Below are positions 60,740 through 64,000 of a stretch of 64,000 nt of DNA, in pieces (position 1 is the first letter of the stretch; each line of letters starts with the position of its first letter). The position numbers were made by a program, and so were the translations under genes. The stretch is from Mesostigma viride (lineage: Eukaryota; Streptophyta; Mesostigmatophyceae; Mesostigmatales; Mesostigmataceae): contig RPFO01000934.1 in the NCBI GenBank assembly GCA_009746045.1, positions 609,101 to 673,100 on the forward strand, written 5' to 3'. Under the pieces are notes generated by a model that was not told where the DNA came from, did not search any database, and saw only the letters and a list, made by a program, of their open reading frames with translations.

Positions 60740-61528
60740 ATGACGGGGGGGACGCTGTCCGCAGCCTCGGTGGTGATCCAGAACGGACTGGGGGGCGACG
60801 GGGACTTCGAGATCAGGCAGGAGAGCGACCAGTTGTGCATGCGGTTCCGAGAGGGGGGCGCCTACCAGCTGCAGGACGCGCTGGCGTACAGGCAGGACCA
60901 CTGGGAGTTCGGCAAGGACCTGCAGGTGGATGGGGACGTCACGGTCACCGGCAAGGTGGTGATGGGGGGCGTGCCGACGGACGCCTCCGACGCCGTCACC
61001 AAGGCGTACGCCGACTCGGTCGCGGTGGCCCCCGCCAGTCTGGGCGACGCGTCCGACGTGGAGTACACGGGGGTGCCCCAGGCGGGCCAGGTGCTGGCGT
61101 GGGCGGGGGCGGCGTGGACCAACCAGACGATGAGGACGGCGTACTGGACGGAGACGTTCCATTACGGGGGGAACATGGCCGGCAGCGCGGTGTCCATGGT
61201 GACGGGGGCGGGCAACACCCTGAGCGTGGCGCCGCCGTACACGTTCTCCGTGGACACGCTGTCGATCAGCGCGTACAACCTGCCGGACGCGAGCACGCAC
61301 GCGTTCGCGGTGGCGGTGAAGAAGCACGATGGCACCACGCTGGCGACGCTGTCTTCCGGGCCGATGCCGCAGAGGACGGTGATGGGCGTGCGCGCGGCGT
61401 GGGCGAACGTGAGCGTCGCGCCCTTCGCGATCGGCGCGGGCGACACGTTCTACCTGCAGTTGTCGGGATACACGGGCACGGGCATCGGGGTGGTGGTTCA
61501 GTTGTCGCAGGCGCAGTTAGAGAGCTGA
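60740..61528 (+). CDS. Phage-type tail-fibre-like protein, 262 residues
   Basis: MTGGTLSAASVVIQNGLGGD begins a beta-type protein. VPTDASDAVTKAYADSVAVA is the classic motif of phage and viral fibres (P-x-D-A-x(2)-KAY-D), preceded by DLQVDGDVTVTGKVVMGG, a shaft-repeat form. The C-terminal half is a beta sandwich ending GVVVQLSQAQLES. It probably is a virion fibre or its adaptor. Confidence 0.65.
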   Translation: MTGGTLSAASVVIQNGLGGDGDFEIRQESDQLCMRFREGGAYQLQDALAYRQDHWEFGKDLQVDGDVTVTGKVVMGGVPTDASDAVTKAYADSVAVAPASLGDASDVEYTGVPQAGQVLAWAGAAWTNQTMRTAYWTETFHYGGNMAGSAVSMVTGAGNTLSVAPPYTFSVDTLSISAYNLPDASTHAFAVAVKKHDGTTLATLSSGPMPQRTVMGVRAAWANVSVAPFAIGAGDTFYLQLSGYTGTGIGVVVQLSQAQLES

Positions 61529-61541
61529 TAAAATCATCTAG

Positions 61542-61549
61542 GGTACAGA
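61542..61549 (+). promoter_or_regulatory. GGTACAGA box before the large fibre gene
   Basis: GGTACAGA lies nine bases before the ATG at 61,559. Confidence 0.4.
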
Positions 61550-61558
61550 TCAGTAACC

Positions 61559-63867
61559 ATGAAGGCGGCGCTGAGGGTGTCGTCGCTGGACGTGTCCTCC
61601 GTGTGGGTCGTGACCCAGGAGAACGGGGCGGTCGTGGCCCGAAAGGCGGGCGACCAGAGGGAGTCGGTGAGCATCGGGCAGTCCTCCGCGTCCATCCTGT
61701 CGGACGTGTCGGCGACCGCGGACCTGCGGACGGGCGGGCGCGTGCATTTGCCGCAGGGCGATTACAGCGGGGCGGCGCCCCAGTCCCTCGTGCCGCGGTC
61801 GTACGTCTTTCGCGCGCCGGCGTTCCTGTACGGCCTCAACCACTCGTCGGTGACGGACACCGCGCATTACTCGGCGCCCCCCGACGCCGGCAGCCTGCTG
61901 GTCCGCACCGGGACGGGCTGTGGGGGCCGCAGGCGGCGACGGTGACGCCGTACTACCACCGGCACCGCGTGTTCACGGCCGCCATACCGTGGGCGGAGAC
62001 CCAGACGCCCGCGTTCCGGTACGCCTCGTTCGGCTGTCCTCCCGCCGGCCAGGCGGTGGCGGCGCTGAACGCGTTCCCCCACACCGCGTCGACGTGCATC
62101 TACGAGGTGGCGGTGTGCCTGAACAACCTGCAGATCGGGAGCGGGGGCGGCGGCAACCTGATCACGGTGACGGTGCGGGTGCACGACACGGCGGTCGACA
62201 CGGGGCTGTACGAGGATGAGGTGTACCGCCAGACGGACGTGGCCTCCGACGAGGCGGTCAGCGCGAACGGGTACTTCGCCGACGGGCGGTGGAACTGGAA
62301 GAAGGCCGTGACGTGGGCCGGGGCGGGTCAGATCGCGATGAACCCGGGGTCCGCCTACCGCGTGTCGGTCAAGGTGGCGCTGGCCTCGCCGGTCGCGCAG
62401 ACGGACACGAACACGTACGCGACGGTGCAGCTGAAGACCCTGAGCAGCTCGTTCAACCTCCAGACGTTCGGCGGTTCCGTGCCCGCCCCGACAGCCACAT
62501 CGACGCAGATCAGCGTGACCCACTCGCTCACCATGTCCGGGGGCGACAACTGGGCGGTCCTGTGCCGCGTGTACAGCGCCTCCAAGGCGGGGCTGGCGGC
62601 GGGCGATATATACACCAAGTCGGGCGCGGGCGGCACCGACCTGGTCGCGTCCTCCGCCTTTCCCATGAGCGGCGACGGGACCGTCGGGTCCGGCCCACTG
62701 GTGTTCTCCTCCCTGACGCCGTCCACCGCCTATTACGTGTACGTCGTGGCCAAGGGGTCGTCGGGGGCGTACAGCGCGGTGTACACGCACACGGTGACCA
62801 CCGCCTCCGCCGACACCACACCGCCCACCCTCGCTCTTTCCACTACGGCGGGGTCGACCCCTACCAGTAGCCCGATCAGCGTGACGGCGACGTTCAGCGA
62901 GCCGGTGACGGGGTTCGCGGAGGGGGATGTAGTGGTGACGAACGGCACGGTCGTGGCGGGCAGCCTTGCAGGGAGCGGCGCCGTGTACACTTTCTCCGTG
63001 AGCGGGACCGCTAACACGCAGACGACGGTGAGCGTCGGGGGGGGCGCGGCGACGGATGCCGCAGGGAACGGCAACATCGCGTCCTCTACGCTCGCGTTCA
63101 CGTACACGACGCTGTACGACCCGTCCACGGACGCCGCGCTGTACGCCTGGTACGATATGTCGGACGCCAGCACGGCGTTCAGCAACTCCGCCGGCACGGT
63201 CGTCCAAAACACGGCCGGCGGTACCGTCTTGTACGTGATGGACAAGAAGGGGTCGAATCACATCACGCAGACCACGACGAGCAAGGCTCCGACGCTGGAC
63301 ACCGCGACTCTGAACTCGAAGCGGTCGCTCAGGTTCACCAACGCAAACAACACGCATCTGAAGACGGCCACGACGACGGCGTTTTGGTCTCAGGCCAACA
63401 AGACGGTGGTGGTGGTGGCTAGACAGGCCACCCCGTTTACGTACCCAACTAATACAGGAAGCCAACTGCGCGGGTTCATATTGGGCGCGGGCGGCACGAT
63501 TAACACCGGCGCGATTGCCTGGGGTAGCACCACGACCACCGTAGTAGGATTCCCGAGCGATCCGTCCCCCAACGAAACGATGTGCTCAAACGCGGAGTTC
63601 TTCGACGGGAGGGCGCACGTGTTCGCGATGTCGATCACCGGCACGTCGAGCTTCTTCACCCGTTTCGACGGTCGCGCAGGGACCGCAAACGGTGGCGCGC
63701 CCAAGTCGGCCACCGGCGGGCTTTACGTGGGCGGCGACAACTTGAGCCCTACCAGGGGGCTGGAGGGGTGGGTGGGCGAGATCCTTTTTTACAGCACCGC
63801 GAAGACGAGCGCGCAGTTGGAGACGATCCGCCAGTACCTCGTGAACAAGTGGGGGACGCCCGCGTAA
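61559..63867 (+). CDS. Large surface protein with Ig-like and LamG-like domains; frame shift
   Basis: The start MKAALRVSSLDVSSVWVVTQ at 61,559 reads to about 61,915, then the frame moves by one base in a G run and continues WGPQAATVTPYYHRHRVFTA to 63,867. Domains in order: a beta-rich N-terminal part; a fibronectin-like stretch (TPSTAYYVYVVAKGSSGAYS); a bacterial Ig-like domain (TATFSEPVTGFAEGDVVVTN, then GGGAATDAAGNGN); and a C-terminal LamG-like domain (YAWYDMSDASTAFSN, GWVGEILFYSTAKTSAQLET). The Ig-like type is common in bacterial adhesins, suggesting transfer. Likely a virion surface adhesin. Confidence 0.65.
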
Positions 63868-63925
63868 GGTGTCGTTTTATTGATCAATGTACATAAATTA
63901 AGGACTGCCCAATTTTTCTCGACGC

Positions 63926-64000
63926 TTATATAAGTGCAAGAGTACCGCGATGGCGACCGCTTTTGCGAACGTCGCACGGTCGCGATGAACAGGCGAAGGC
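63926..64000 (+). promoter_or_regulatory. TATA-like box and start of a further gene
   Basis: TTATATAAG (63,926-63,934) precedes two ATGs. The one at 63,950 meets a stop after 12 codons. The one at 63,985 (MNRRR) runs out of the window and may begin the next gene. Confidence 0.35.

Noticed and set aside
38479-64000. Assignment to a named viral family
   Set aside because: No capsid, polymerase, packaging ATPase or late transcription factor gene is in the window, so family placement would be a guess.

Overview
The window joins two unlike kinds of DNA. Positions 1 to about 33,261 look like nuclear DNA of a unicellular eukaryote, probably an alga or related protist. Its genes have many GT-AG introns, a 21-nt microexon and long intronic minisatellites, and it holds several transposable-element families. 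Three host genes are readable: a 5'-truncated multi-exon sulfotransferase (+), a GT29 sialyltransferase-like gene (-) and a Pin4-like RRM/R3H-type RNA-binding gene (+). The first two suggest a cell that makes sulfated and sialylated or similar acidic glycans. No species can be named from the sequence alone.

Mobile DNA in the host part includes a ~1.03-kb foldback/MITE-like element (8,580-9,612), a LINE-1-type ORF1 relic (9,696-11,054), tRNA-derived SINE-like units, and a Penelope-like retroelement with an N-terminal GIY-YIG domain (26,839-31,829). The retroelement is split by a 1,720-bp element flanked by TTAA on both sides. A striking feature is that exon ends, exon starts and one stop codon are echoed several times in the adjacent non-coding DNA, so true splice sites sit beside rows of decayed copies.

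At 33,262 the sequence enters a near-perfect 5.2-kb palindrome (arms 33,262-35,868 and 35,869-38,478, no spacer, centre between 35,868 and 35,869). Each arm carries an HNH endonuclease-like gene, a small CxxC protein gene and two small divergent ORFs. This looks like the terminal inverted repeat of a large linear dsDNA virus in head-to-head form.

From 38,479 to 64,000 the DNA is GC-rich, densely packed and largely intronless, and resembles a nucleocytoplasmic-type large DNA virus or an endogenous copy of one. It encodes a KilA-N protein and a KilA-N relic, two tandem acidic/basic repeat proteins, zinc-binding proteins, two proteins sharing an N-terminal viral domain (one fused to a PD-(D/E)XK-type nuclease), a protein with a SUMO-interaction-like motif, a double-SET protein, and a block of tail-fibre-like or adhesin-like proteins with LamG-like and bacterial Ig-like domains. 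No major capsid, DNA polymerase or packaging ATPase gene lies in the window, so the viral family stays open.

Many viral genes are broken by single-base shifts in G/C runs. The two palindrome arms differ from each other mainly by the same kind of change. I therefore suspect consensus errors for at least part of the breakage, with true decay as the alternative.
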